55,675 nt of DNA from Sphingobacteriia bacterium (GTDB lineage: Bacteria > Bacteroidota > Bacteroidia > NS11-12g > UBA9320). Shown here piece by piece: positions 1 to 9,556 of the stretch. Position numbers and translations under genes: made by a program. Every line of letters starts with the position of its first letter. Position 1 is the first letter of the stretch. Under the pieces are notes generated by a model. That model did no database searches. It was not told the origin of the DNA and saw only the letters and a list, made by a program, of their open reading frames with translations. The stretch is taken from positions 1-55,675 of the forward strand of contig VMDK01000124.1 of assembly GCA_008080835.1 (NCBI GenBank). Reading direction: 5' to 3'.

Positions 1-571
1 CCTGGCTGATCGCTTCATCGACGCGGATCTGAATTCCGTGATATGCCGACCACTTGCTGTGTGGATGTATCCCATCAGGACTGCTCGCATTGATGAGTGC
101 GATATTTCCGTTGATATCAACCCCTTCGAAGTCATTCCTTCCCTGCCCGTTGATGCCGAATCCGCAATCAACGAGTTTGCCCTTCACATGGGCGTGGTTG
201 GAACTGTATGACAATGGGTAATACTGAACATTGAGTTTGAGATCGTTCCCATCAATGATCAATTGGCAATCAGCGTCATTTGCGAGCCGTAGAGTGGTGA
301 TCTCAAAGATCTGCATGAAGCTTCCGTTATCACCTAATGGCGCAAGTCCGAGATCCGCGAATTCCGCGGCCAGATACTCGGCACTTTGTTGCTCTCCCTG
401 CGATCCTGTGGCACGACCTTCGAGGCGGTCGGATGCGAGATATTCAATGTGATAATGTAGGCGCTTGAACATTCGCTTTTCGCAAAATTTCAAACGCTGC
501 GCAGAAGCAGTATTTCCCGTGAGTAAGAATGCCGTAAGTACGAGTGTACTTCGTATCAGTTTGTAATGCAT
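1..571 (-). CDS. M28-family metallopeptidase / aminopeptidase, N-terminal part (truncated by window start)
   Basis: Manual translation from ATG at 571-569: MHYKLIRSTLVLTAFLLTGNTASAQRLKFCEKRMFKRLHYHIEYLASDRLEGRATGSQGEQQSAEYLAAEFADLGLAPLGDNGSFMQIFEI...; signal peptide plus the 'YLASDRLEGRATGSQGE..AAEYLAAEFADLGL' signature of M28 peptidases. No stop inside the window, so it is absent from the ORF track. Confidence 0.8.
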   Translation of the reverse strand, partial: MHYKLIRSTLVLTAFLLTGNTASAQRLKFCEKRMFKRLHYHIEYLASDRLEGRATGSQGEQQSAEYLAAEFADLGLAPLGDNGSFMQIFEITTLRLANDADCQLIIDGNDLKLNVQYYPLSYSSNHAHVKGKLVDCGFGINGQGRNDFEGVDINGNIALINASSPDGIHPHSKWSAYHGIQIRVDEAISQ

Positions 572-593
572 TTTGTTGGTATCTGTTTGGTTT

Positions 594-1424
594 TCAGAGT
601 GTATCGAGCAAGAGTTCTACGCCATATCTCAACATCAATATCAGCAAAAGGATTGCAAATATAGTTTGGAGCCTGTGGTTTGCCATCCGATGAGCACTTC
701 GTACTCCAAAAGGGGCTCCTAAAGCAATCCCGGCGGCTACCGGAAGCACCGAGGTGAAACTCAAGTATCCGCTGGCAAGCCCGGAGTGAGGGAATTGCAC
801 CGGTTCTGCTATGGCGTACGAGACAAGGAATGGGATCAGCATCATGGGGATCACCCCAATGGAAATGGCGCTTGCCTCTTTAATCTCTCGATGTGCAAGT
901 AGCGTGAGCATAGGGATCATGGCCACTCCACCACCTAATCCGCTCAAGGCAGAAACTATGCCTGTGATCACCCCGATGAATATATGTAGCGACATCGATC
1001 GGTTCACCTCATGATGCTGCTTTTCTTTCCTGTTTTTGACGATGGATCTCCACAAAGTGAACCCCAATACGGAGATGAAAATAAGCTTGAACAAACTGTC
1101 GGAATACCACTCAAAGTGCGCAATGAGGTTCGACACCAGACTTCCACTGATCATCGCCGGTATTGCTATGCTGAGCATGGTCGAGAACTCAAAGAATCCC
1201 CTCTTTCTGTGCTGAATGGTGCTCAACATTCCACTGAACATGATGGCCAGGAACGAGTTCGCCAGGATCCATCGAACCAGTTCCTCGCCTTGTATCCCCA
1301 ATTTGCGGAAAACAAAGTCAAATACCGGAACAAATATGATCCCACCTCCTACCCCAAGCAAACCCGAAAGAAATCCGCCGAGTACTCCGAGAGCGAGTAA
1401 TATGAGTATGAATTCTAGTTCCAA
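594..1424 (-). CDS. Sulfite exporter TauE/SafE family membrane protein
   Basis: 276 aa, polytopic, duplicated 'GxLSGLLGVGGGIIFVPV' / 'GIVSALSGLGGGVAMIPML' motifs typical of TauE/SafE (DUF81). Confidence 0.88.
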   Translation of the reverse strand: MELEFILILLALGVLGGFLSGLLGVGGGIIFVPVFDFVFRKLGIQGEELVRWILANSFLAIMFSGMLSTIQHRKRGFFEFSTMLSIAIPAMISGSLVSNLIAHFEWYSDSLFKLIFISVLGFTLWRSIVKNRKEKQHHEVNRSMSLHIFIGVITGIVSALSGLGGGVAMIPMLTLLAHREIKEASAISIGVIPMMLIPFLVSYAIAEPVQFPHSGLASGYLSFTSVLPVAAGIALGAPFGVRSAHRMANHRLQTIFAILLLILMLRYGVELLLDTL

Positions 1425-3071
1425 TTAAAGTGATCCCCGGAGGATACTGTTGTAGCGCAATGGTGCATTGAACAACTCCAAAGCTCTGCTGATATCCGGA
1501 TCATCGTCGAAGCTGGATTCCACTAAAGCTGTTTCGAAATAATATCTGTAAGAGATCTCTGATTCCAGCAGTTCCCGTATCTCGGCCCTGTGGCGCTGAA
1601 GGTCATTGGTCTTGAATTCCTCGAATTGTGCATTGAGCGAATTCAACATATTCTCCAGATCTCCGTAATAGTCTTCTTCTTTTGCCTTTGTTTTAAGCTG
1701 TTCTATGGCTTTTTCCGTATCCGTCTGATATCCATAGTGTTTACCGTCTAAAAAGCTCTTAAATCGGCCTAAATCGTCATTATTGAGCTCAAATTCCTTG
1801 GTTTGGGGTATTGAATCGGTTGAATTTCGATAGTTCGTGGCAAAGTCGAATATCAGATCATTACGCAGGAGACTTTGCGAGATCTTGCTCAAATCCGGCT
1901 TTTCAACCAAAATGTCGGGCGTAATTCCCTCACCATCCAATACCGGGCGTTTGTTGCGTGTGAAGTAGGTATGTTTCAGGGAGTCGGCAACAACTGTGGC
2001 CTTGCCATCTTTCTTTTGTGAGTAGTCGAGCTTCTGAATGCATCGACCGGATGGTATGTAGTACTTCGCCGTGGTGAGTTTCATTTGCGTATTGTACGTC
2101 AGCGTGCGCGTAGCCTGAACCAAGCCTTTACCAAAACTCTTTCTTCCGATCACTACTCCTCGATCGAGGTCCTGAATGGTTCCACTCACGATCTCAGACG
2201 CAGAAGCGGATTGTCCGTCAACCAGCACCACCAGCGGCATCTCCGTATCCACAGGGGTGTTCAGGGTTTGATAGCTACGATTGTCCTCCTTATCGCGACC
2301 TTTCGTCTCCACAACCAATTCTCCACGATCTACGAATACATTCACAATGTTCACAGCCTCATGGAGAAGTCCACCACCATTTCCTCGAAGATCCAGGATA
2401 ACCCGTGCGATCCCTTGCTCTCTGAGATCCACAAAGGCATCCTTTACTTCTTTACCTGCATTTGGCGTAAAGCCCGTGAGCTTGATATACCCCGTTTCAT
2501 CGTCAATTTTACCGTAATACGGGACATTTTTCACCTTGATCTGAGCACGCTCAATTTCGAAATTCATTTCACCCCGACCCGGACGATCGACCTTGATGGT
2601 AACTGCGGTTCCGGCTGTTCCTTTTAGCAATTCCGTGAGGTCTTTACTCTCCTTTCCTGCCACTGATTGTCCATCTACAGCCAACACCACGTCTCCGGGA
2701 CGGATATCTGCCAGCTGTGCCGGAAAGCCTTCAAAGGTCCGATTGATCACTATTTGACCATCCTTACTGAAAACATTGGCACCGATCCCCCCATAGGAAC
2801 CGGTCACCTGAAATCGATAATCCTCGGCCTGTGCTTCACTGTAGAAATTCGTATATGGGTCCAGTGAAAACAGCATAGCATCGATAGCTTCCTTGATCAA
2901 CTGACCCGGCTTTACTTGATCAACATAGCTGACATTCACCTCCTTATATACGGCAGCGAAAATGTCGAGGTTCTTAGATATCTCGAAGTAATCTTCGGAT
3001 GCCTTATAGGCTGAAAACAGCATTGTCACACTGACAGCGAGTGCAATTGATATTCTCTTTTTACTCTTCAT
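1425..3071 (-). CDS. S41 family C-terminal processing peptidase
   Basis: 548 aa; N-terminal TM, PDZ (YGGIGANVFSKDG..PGDVVLAVDG), catalytic 'GQSASASEIVSGTIQDLDRGVVIGRKSFGKG' (Ser/Lys dyad). Confidence 0.93.
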   Translation of the reverse strand: MKSKKRISIALAVSVTMLFSAYKASEDYFEISKNLDIFAAVYKEVNVSYVDQVKPGQLIKEAIDAMLFSLDPYTNFYSEAQAEDYRFQVTGSYGGIGANVFSKDGQIVINRTFEGFPAQLADIRPGDVVLAVDGQSVAGKESKDLTELLKGTAGTAVTIKVDRPGRGEMNFEIERAQIKVKNVPYYGKIDDETGYIKLTGFTPNAGKEVKDAFVDLREQGIARVILDLRGNGGGLLHEAVNIVNVFVDRGELVVETKGRDKEDNRSYQTLNTPVDTEMPLVVLVDGQSASASEIVSGTIQDLDRGVVIGRKSFGKGLVQATRTLTYNTQMKLTTAKYYIPSGRCIQKLDYSQKKDGKATVVADSLKHTYFTRNKRPVLDGEGITPDILVEKPDLSKISQSLLRNDLIFDFATNYRNSTDSIPQTKEFELNNDDLGRFKSFLDGKHYGYQTDTEKAIEQLKTKAKEEDYYGDLENMLNSLNAQFEEFKTNDLQRHRAEIRELLESEISYRYYFETALVESSFDDDPDISRALELFNAPLRYNSILRGSL

Positions 3072-3513
3072 AAAAGGTCAAATTGAGTACTCTTCATCTA
3101 CCGGATCAAACAGCGGAGACCATCCTTTCACGGTCGCACAAAATTAACGAAGCTGTAAGGACATTCTTGTGTAGATCTCACTCAATCCGGTGAGCATGAA
3201 TCGAAATCGGATGGAATGATCCCATTTTTGCTATCCGATAAAATCTCGCAAGGCACTAGAAATTTGCAACCAGTTGATTATGTGAAAGTTATGATTTTTA
3301 AGGCAATTTTTATAGACCTCAGATTTGTGCTCGATCAAATATCAGTCAAATATTAGACGTATTTAATATCGATATCGCACTTACGTATCGTGAACTCTAT
3401 TATAATAGGGTGCCTCTATTATAGAGACTTGGTGTTCTTTTTTCGCTATACGATAGTATTTTGCTATAATATATAGCGTCTATAGCTTTCGCAATAGCCA
3501 TGCTATTTGTCGA

Positions 3514-3786
3514 TCACGGAACAGGATCATGGCCATGACCTCCCCAGGGGTGACATCGACTGATCCTTTTGAGCGTAAGCCAAAATCCTTTGATCGGACC
3601 ATGCTTGGCGATCGCTTCGAGTCCATATTGAGAACAGGTCGGTTGAAATCTGCAGGAATTCGGCAATAACGGGGAGAGGATCCATTGATACAGTTTGACC
3701 AACAGCATCATCAGAAATGCGACGAACTTAGATATGGCGCTTAATATCTTCAAAGATCTTTCTGGTACTTTTTCGGATCTCGGCAA
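3514..3786 (-). CDS. yidD: Membrane protein insertion efficiency factor YidD
   Basis: '[59 protein letters not shown]' is the YidD signature; follows rnpA. The start may be internal because the ORF start overlaps rnpA. Confidence 0.93.
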   Translation of the reverse strand: MPRSEKVPERSLKILSAISKFVAFLMMLLVKLYQWILSPLLPNSCRFQPTCSQYGLEAIAKHGPIKGFWLTLKRISRCHPWGGHGHDPVP

Positions 3787-4099
3787 TTGAGCGTATTTCC
3801 TTGCCTATATATACAAAAGCCAACTCGAGCCCAACTTGTTCATCGAGATTGGAACCGGGAACTTCAAGTCTCACCGCTTCACGCATCAATCGCTTCAAAC
3901 GATTTCGATCTACAGCCCGCTTAAAAGACTTCTTGGACGCACTGAATAAGAAGCACGGCAAGTCCTGCGCGGACGTTTGACGGTAAAATACGAGTAAAGG
4001 ATATGTGGACGATCGCCCGGAAGGATGGGCAAACAGCTCTTTGATCTTCGAACGCTTTCGAAGTATCCTGGTTTTCGGGAAAGTGAATTGATCAGACAT
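3728..4099 (-). CDS. rnpA: Ribonuclease P protein component
   Basis: '[17 protein letters not shown]...[30 protein letters not shown]'; start refined to MSDQFTFPK (4099), avoiding overlap with rpmH. Confidence 0.92.
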   Translation of the reverse strand: MSDQFTFPKTRILRKRSKIKELFAHPSGRSSTYPLLVFYRQTSAQDLPCFLFSASKKSFKRAVDRNRLKRLMREAVRLEVPGSNLDEQVGLELAFVYIGKEIRSIAEIRKSTRKIFEDIKRHI

Positions 4100-4121
4100 G
4101 CCGGGATCACCGGCCCCGATA

Positions 4122-4280
4122 TTAGTGCTTATGTCGAGGCTCGCTGGAAACACTCAGCTTTTTACGTCCTTTTGCTCTTCGAGCATTAAGGACTTTACGG
4201 CCATTCTTAGTGCTCATGCGCTCGCGGAAACCATGCTTGTTTTTCCTCTTTCTGTTCGACGGCTGAAAAGTTCTTTTCAT
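4122..4280 (-). CDS. rpmH: 50S ribosomal protein L34
   Basis: Manual translation (52 aa, below the ORF-track cutoff): [52 protein letters not shown]; directly upstream of rnpA. Confidence 0.97.
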   Translation of the reverse strand: MKRTFQPSNRKRKNKHGFRERMSTKNGRKVLNARRAKGRKKLSVSSEPRHKH

Positions 4281-4498
4281 CGCTGTTCTGTTTTATTCTG
4301 TCTGGCCTTTGCAAAAAAGGATTGCAAAAGTAGCCCTTTTAATCAATAATGAAAAGACTAAATCTGTTTTTGCGAAAGAAATATTCACGTGGGACTTCGA
4401 TCACAGTCAGAACACTTCATAATCACTTACTTTAAGCGCTGTTATGAGTCGTAACAGCTTAACTTCTAGAAGGGTATCTGCTATATTCGCATAGAGTA

Positions 4499-5428
4499 AT
4501 GAAAGCATTCGCACAAACGGACAGCACAAATGTGGCTACTGATAGTTCAGCGATCCACAGTCTTTCCTTTCAGGATGTTCTCGATTACCAGCTCACCAAC
4601 AGCCCGAACATCAAGATCGTCAACGTTCTGGTGGCCTTCGCTGTCATCTTCGTCACCTACCTGGTGCTCCGATGGCTTCGACGCATCATCAGGCGATTCC
4701 GCAAGATCAATAAACTCAGTGTAGGCCAGGAAATGGCCTATTATCAACTGAGTCGATACGTGATCGTGATCGTCGCATTCATCATCATTCTGGAGTCCTT
4801 GAATGTGGAGATCAAAGCACTGCTCGTAGGTTCCGCCGCACTCTTGGTTGGAATTGGTCTGGGTTTACAGCAACTGTTCTACGATATCGTAAGTGGGTTT
4901 TTCCTACTTATGGAAAACACTATACGCGTGAATGATATCATCGAAGTTGATGGTATGGTCAGTCGAGTGAGAGAGATCGGCATCCGTACGTCCAAAGTCG
5001 AAAATCGCGACGGGATACTGGTGATCATTCCCAATTCGAAGATCGTGAGCAACACGGTGATCAACTGGAGCACCAATGGGACGACCACTCGATTCAGTGT
5101 GACTGTTGGGGTTCATTACGACTCCGATCTGCAACAAGTGAAAAAGGCTGTTCTGGAATGTGCGAAAAGACACTCCGAAGTGGTCAATTCACCAAGACCC
5201 ATTTGCAGATTCATCGAATTCTCAGAATCCGCATTGACCATGGAGCTTTTGTTCTGGTCAAAGAACAGATTCCGTATCGAAGAGGTCAAAAGTGACCTGC
5301 GGTACATGATCTACAGTGAGTTCACTAAAAATGGTATCAAGATCCCATATCCTCAAAGGGATCTTCATTTGCGAAGCAGTTCGCTTGATGGACCTCCACC
5401 CACGGACCCCATCGATTTCCAGATGTAA
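4499..5428 (+). CDS. Mechanosensitive ion channel family protein (MscS-like)
   Basis: 'LLVGSAALLVGIGLGLQQLFYDIVSGFFLLMENTIRVNDIIEVDGMVSRVREIGIRTSKVENRDGILVIIPNSKIVSNTVINWS' is the MscS pore/beta domain. Confidence 0.93.
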   Translation: MKAFAQTDSTNVATDSSAIHSLSFQDVLDYQLTNSPNIKIVNVLVAFAVIFVTYLVLRWLRRIIRRFRKINKLSVGQEMAYYQLSRYVIVIVAFIIILESLNVEIKALLVGSAALLVGIGLGLQQLFYDIVSGFFLLMENTIRVNDIIEVDGMVSRVREIGIRTSKVENRDGILVIIPNSKIVSNTVINWSTNGTTTRFSVTVGVHYDSDLQQVKKAVLECAKRHSEVVNSPRPICRFIEFSESALTMELLFWSKNRFRIEEVKSDLRYMIYSEFTKNGIKIPYPQRDLHLRSSSLDGPPPTDPIDFQM

Positions 5429-5432
5429 GAGC

Positions 5433-6632
5433 TTATTTGATCCCGAGGGACTTGCGCATGCCTTTCGAAAGTGCATCCTTGTGCACCATGACATTCATAG
5501 TCTTGTAAGCCACATAAGGCTCTGAAGCGTAGAAATATCCATCGCAATCATTCTCTGTTCCCCAAGAATTCTTTACTCGATAATACTTCGTGCCATTCTG
5601 ATCCTTTACGATGCCCACGATGTGCATCCCATGATCATCAGTTGTTTTGAAATTGTCAAATGCATCCTGACGCATCTCCTGATCGATCTTTTTCTCTTCT
5701 CCCGGTTCATCGAACTGAGTTCCGGAACGTTCTGCACCGGCATTATTGAAGTGCTTTGAATCCTTTCCTTTCACCTTGAGGTTATCTTCATCCTCAGGCA
5801 CTATGGCCAATCCATTGCGAAATGAGAATCCTTTTTCGCTGACATCAGCCGCCCACGCTACGCTGTATCCGTTCATGATGGCATTATCGATAGAAGACAT
5901 CATCTCATTCAACGGCACATTATATACCTCTCCCATCATCCAGTTATCAGGTACTTCAAAAATGAAAGTGCTGTGGAATGGATGGTGCGAAAAGCTGGTG
6001 ATCGTGACGTAGTCATCCATCTTCAATCCTAAGTGTTGAGAGAACGACATTGGATCGTATTCGGCTCCTTGGTACTCGAATTTCTCAGGCACCGTACCCA
6101 AATATGCGTCCAGGACTGAACTCACAGCTGCTTTCCAGGAAGTAGTCAGCTTACCTTGACGGCTCTTCAGGATCGCGTCGCACATAGCTTTAAGCACGGA
6201 CTCCAATTCGCTGTGATTGTGCTTCTCCTCTCCATAATTCAAGCCCTTATATGCCTCCTTTGGAAGAATTCCGTATTTCTTGATCACGTACGGGATATCG
6301 TGAAACGCTCCGCCTTGTCCGAAGTTGATCGATCCATGGAAACGAATGTACTTCTCGACTTTGTCCTCATAGGCTTTGCGTACAATGTACATTTCACTCA
6401 ACTCATGCTTCCCTTTTCCCTGACGGATCAGCTCAGACTCGATGAATGACAATGCACTGAAGCTCCAACAGGTTCCGGTGCGATACTGGTCTTCAACCTG
6501 AGTTACATCAAGATCCTTGACGACCTCGAAAAAGTACTTGCCCCCTTCTTTGTTTCGCAAGGTGTCTTGCGCATGGAGTTGGAGACTGAAAAGACTGACA
6601 AGCAGAAAGAGAGATACAATGAGTTGTTTCAT
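5433..6632 (-). CDS. Secreted C1-family cysteine peptidase (aminopeptidase C / bleomycin hydrolase-like)
   Basis: Signal peptide; 'EDQYRTGTCWSFSALSFIESELIRQG' Cys site, 'DDHGMHIVGIVKDQNGTKYYRVKNSWGTENDCDGYFYAS' His/Asn site. Confidence 0.9.
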   Translation of the reverse strand: MKQLIVSLFLLVSLFSLQLHAQDTLRNKEGGKYFFEVVKDLDVTQVEDQYRTGTCWSFSALSFIESELIRQGKGKHELSEMYIVRKAYEDKVEKYIRFHGSINFGQGGAFHDIPYVIKKYGILPKEAYKGLNYGEEKHNHSELESVLKAMCDAILKSRQGKLTTSWKAAVSSVLDAYLGTVPEKFEYQGAEYDPMSFSQHLGLKMDDYVTITSFSHHPFHSTFIFEVPDNWMMGEVYNVPLNEMMSSIDNAIMNGYSVAWAADVSEKGFSFRNGLAIVPEDEDNLKVKGKDSKHFNNAGAERSGTQFDEPGEEKKIDQEMRQDAFDNFKTTDDHGMHIVGIVKDQNGTKYYRVKNSWGTENDCDGYFYASEPYVAYKTMNVMVHKDALSKGMRKSLGIK

Positions 6633-6724
6633 GATTTTCCTTTAAAGTGTTGCGAAAATAAAATGTACCGACCTATCAAGACCAAACACAAGACGAAGAA
6701 GAATAGCTTTTCCTCGTCGAACGG

Positions 6725-8239
6725 CTAAAAATGGAAGTAAATGAACGGTTGTATGTCTGCCGACTGAGCCTGATAAGCAATGAAGATCACAACCGCGAAA
6801 ATGGCAGCCTTGGCAACATCAGGGACCCGAGAATACCATCCTGCGGCACTGTCTTTCCAGTTTCTGGGTAAATAATGCCCAAAGAAGCCGATGAACATCA
6901 CAAAGAAGATCCATTTGTACTCGACGATGACCTCCCAAACGCCATGACCTCGGAAATTCGTGAAGATCTGACCGAGCATGTGATTTACCGCCAACATATC
7001 CTTTGCCCTGAAGTATATCCAGCAAAAGGCAACAAAATGAAACGTGATCACTCCCATCAGGTACTTGTAACATTTGGACCCGCTCTCTGCCCAAGGCACA
7101 TATTGCATCCAGATCTTGTGTATGGCAAGTGCCAATCCGTGAAGTCCGCCCCAAACGATGAATCGTGTAGCCGCGCCGTGCCAAAGACCGCCGAGCAACA
7201 TAGTCAGCATCAGATTCACGTATGTACGTATCTTACCCTTTCGATTACCGCCTAGGCTGATATACAGATAGTCGCGAAGCCAGGACGAGAGAGAAATATG
7301 CCACCTCCTCCAGAAGTCGGTGATGGAAGTAGCTTTATACGGGGAGTTGAAGTTGAGAGGCAACGTGAATCCAAGTAGAGCTGCCAATCCAATGGCCATA
7401 TCTGAGTATCCGGAGAAGTCACAATATATCTGGATACTATATCCATAAACAGCCATCAGGTTGCTGAATCCATTGTACAGCATAGGGTTGTCGAATACCC
7501 TGTCCACAAAGTTGATGCTGATATAATCGCTCACCACCATCTTCTTGAACATCCCACTCATGATCAGGAAAACAGCCGCTCCGAATTGCTCCTTCGTGAG
7601 ATGATATTTCTTGTATATCTGCGGGAGAAAATCAGAGGCACGAACGATAGGTCCGGCGACCAACTGCGGGAAGAAGGTCACGAAAAATCCGAAATCCACA
7701 ATGCTCCTCGCAGGTTTCAAGTTCCCTCTGTAAATGTCAATGCTGTAGCTGAGTGTCTGGAAGGTGTAAAATGAAATACCTACCGGAAGGAAGATCTCGA
7801 ATATATCGTGATGCGTCCCAAAGCTCATATTGCTAAACGCCGCGAGAAAGTTGATGGCTTTGAGTTCCGTCCCCAACCATCCATTGATCAAACCGACGAA
7901 GTAGTAGGAATACTTGAAAAAGAAGAGCATTCCGAGATTCGACACAAGGCTTATGATCAGGAAGAGGTTCTTCCTGCTTTTGGCTACAGCCTTGAATATG
8001 GCATTTCCGCACCAGTAATCGACGAATGTGCTGAATACGAGTATCCAAAAGTACAAGCCTCCTGACTTGTAATAGAAGAACAAGCTGAATGCCAGCAAGT
8101 ATATGTTCCTTACCCGCAGGTTCTTATGGAGCAATGTAAATACACCAAAACCAATGGTGAAGAGGAAGAGAAAGAGATACTGACTGAATATCAGGGGGGT
8201 GTTCTCCGAATAGATGAATATTTCTCTCCAGCTCAGCAA
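6725..8239 (-). CDS. MBOAT family O-acyltransferase (AlgI-like)
   Basis: 504 aa polytopic; 'VGISFYTFQTLSYSIDIYRG', 'FPQLVAGPIVRASDFLPQI', 'FWRRWHISLSSWLRDYLYISLGGNRKG', 'MLLGGLWHGAATRFIVWGGLHG'. Confidence 0.95.
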   Translation of the reverse strand: MLSWREIFIYSENTPLIFSQYLFLFLFTIGFGVFTLLHKNLRVRNIYLLAFSLFFYYKSGGLYFWILVFSTFVDYWCGNAIFKAVAKSRKNLFLIISLVSNLGMLFFFKYSYYFVGLINGWLGTELKAINFLAAFSNMSFGTHHDIFEIFLPVGISFYTFQTLSYSIDIYRGNLKPARSIVDFGFFVTFFPQLVAGPIVRASDFLPQIYKKYHLTKEQFGAAVFLIMSGMFKKMVVSDYISINFVDRVFDNPMLYNGFSNLMAVYGYSIQIYCDFSGYSDMAIGLAALLGFTLPLNFNSPYKATSITDFWRRWHISLSSWLRDYLYISLGGNRKGKIRTYVNLMLTMLLGGLWHGAATRFIVWGGLHGLALAIHKIWMQYVPWAESGSKCYKYLMGVITFHFVAFCWIYFRAKDMLAVNHMLGQIFTNFRGHGVWEVIVEYKWIFFVMFIGFFGHYLPRNWKDSAAGWYSRVPDVAKAAIFAVVIFIAYQAQSADIQPFIYFHF

Positions 8240-8281
8240 AGCAAGTTCAATTGGTTGGTTCTTACGGTCGGTTCAAATATG

Positions 8282-9556
8282 CTACTGATCCTCGGTTTGT
8301 GTGACTTCTTTTTCCGGTTTGGCAGGTTCGATTCTGGCAAAGTCGGCTTTCATCAATGCGTCATATAGCAATTTGCCCTGAAGGACATATCCATCCTCTG
8401 TGTAATGCACGAGATCATAACGGGCTAATCCGTTTCTCACCCAATCTTTAATGGCGTAGCTACCACCCATTATGCTATTGAAGTCCCATATTCCGGTTTC
8501 GTGTTTTTCCGACAGCTCTCCGATCACTCGAACAACCTGCCGCTGATTGATATCGTGATATCGCCTGCGACGGTAATAGTCTCCTGGCGTGGTCAGCAAG
8601 ATGGACGCCTCAGGATTACGCTCCCGGATCTTTGTCAGAAAGTAACTGTAGTTATCCTTGAAACACCCATCGCAGAAACGTCTGCTCGACATGTAACCAT
8701 CGTTGGTCCCAAGCGAAATGATGATCAGGTCCGCATTCAGATGCTGAAGCTGCTCGTCAAAGAATTGATTGCGCAAGTAAGACTGAACATGTGCTCCGTT
8801 CAAACCGATCGAATGGTAGATCACGCCCCGATCGTCGTTCTCGAAACTAAGACCAAAGAGTTGTACAAAATCGTATGTATCTCTTTTTTCAAAGGCCAAC
8901 CACATACTGTCCTGATCACTGGTAAAATGAGCACTACTTATGGAATTCGATTCTTTGAGAATGTCGACCTCCAACTCTGAACTGTCTCCGTTCAAGAATC
9001 GAAATCTCGGAGCATTTGGGTTGCCGAAATGAAAGATATCGAGCCGACTGAAATCATAATTCATTGCTCGATACCGATCCGGATCGATCTTAAGCGAAGC
9101 CGTCGAATCGTATGTGCTGGTTGATGCGCCGCAGATCCCAAAGTTGCATTGGGTGCGGTAGCTGGTGCTCACACATCCATCCCAATCACCTGTTGCACTG
9201 ATCTTGATGTTCTCCGGATTGTTGGATCGGAGTAGTCGGTATGGGAATACAAAACCGCGACCTCCATTCCCGTATGTCTTTTGCAAAAGCTGTCGCGTAG
9301 TATGAGTGAGATAATCGGCCTGAATATGGCTATCACCTATATGTACGATCCGCAGTTTATCTCGTTTGCCTGAAACGAGCTCATCGATGGCTTTGAAGTA
9401 TTTGTTGAGTGCAGCGGCATTTCCGATCACATTCTTGTCGTAATGCACGCAGGGATAATCTTCCGTGAGCACAAAACCATCCTCCCCTTTTTTGGATGAC
9501 ATCAATGCCACTAAAGGCAGGAACAGAAAAAAGAAGATCGCTTTTCGCCGGATCAA
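8282..9556 (-). CDS. SGNH/GDSL hydrolase-like protein, probable partner of MBOAT
   Basis: 'LRIVHIGDSHIQADYLT' (block I), 'LIIISLGTNDGYM' (block III). Start refined to TTG at 9556-9554 overlapping the upstream stop (LIRRKAIFFFLFLPLVALM signal anchor). Confidence 0.82.
   Translation of the reverse strand: MIRRKAIFFFLFLPLVALMSSKKGEDGFVLTEDYPCVHYDKNVIGNAAALNKYFKAIDELVSGKRDKLRIVHIGDSHIQADYLTHTTRQLLQKTYGNGGRGFVFPYRLLRSNNPENIKISATGDWDGCVSTSYRTQCNFGICGASTSTYDSTASLKIDPDRYRAMNYDFSRLDIFHFGNPNAPRFRFLNGDSSELEVDILKESNSISSAHFTSDQDSMWLAFEKRDTYDFVQLFGLSFENDDRGVIYHSIGLNGAHVQSYLRNQFFDEQLQHLNADLIIISLGTNDGYMSSRRFCDGCFKDNYSYFLTKIRERNPEASILLTTPGDYYRRRRYHDINQRQVVRVIGELSEKHETGIWDFNSIMGGSYAIKDWVRNGLARYDLVHYTEDGYVLQGKLLYDALMKADFARIEPAKPEKEVTQTEDQ

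Noticed and set aside
3340-3513. Possible origin of replication near rpmH-rnpA
   Set aside because: No dnaA gene nearby and no clear cluster of TTATCCACA-type DnaA boxes seen; AT-richness alone is not enough.
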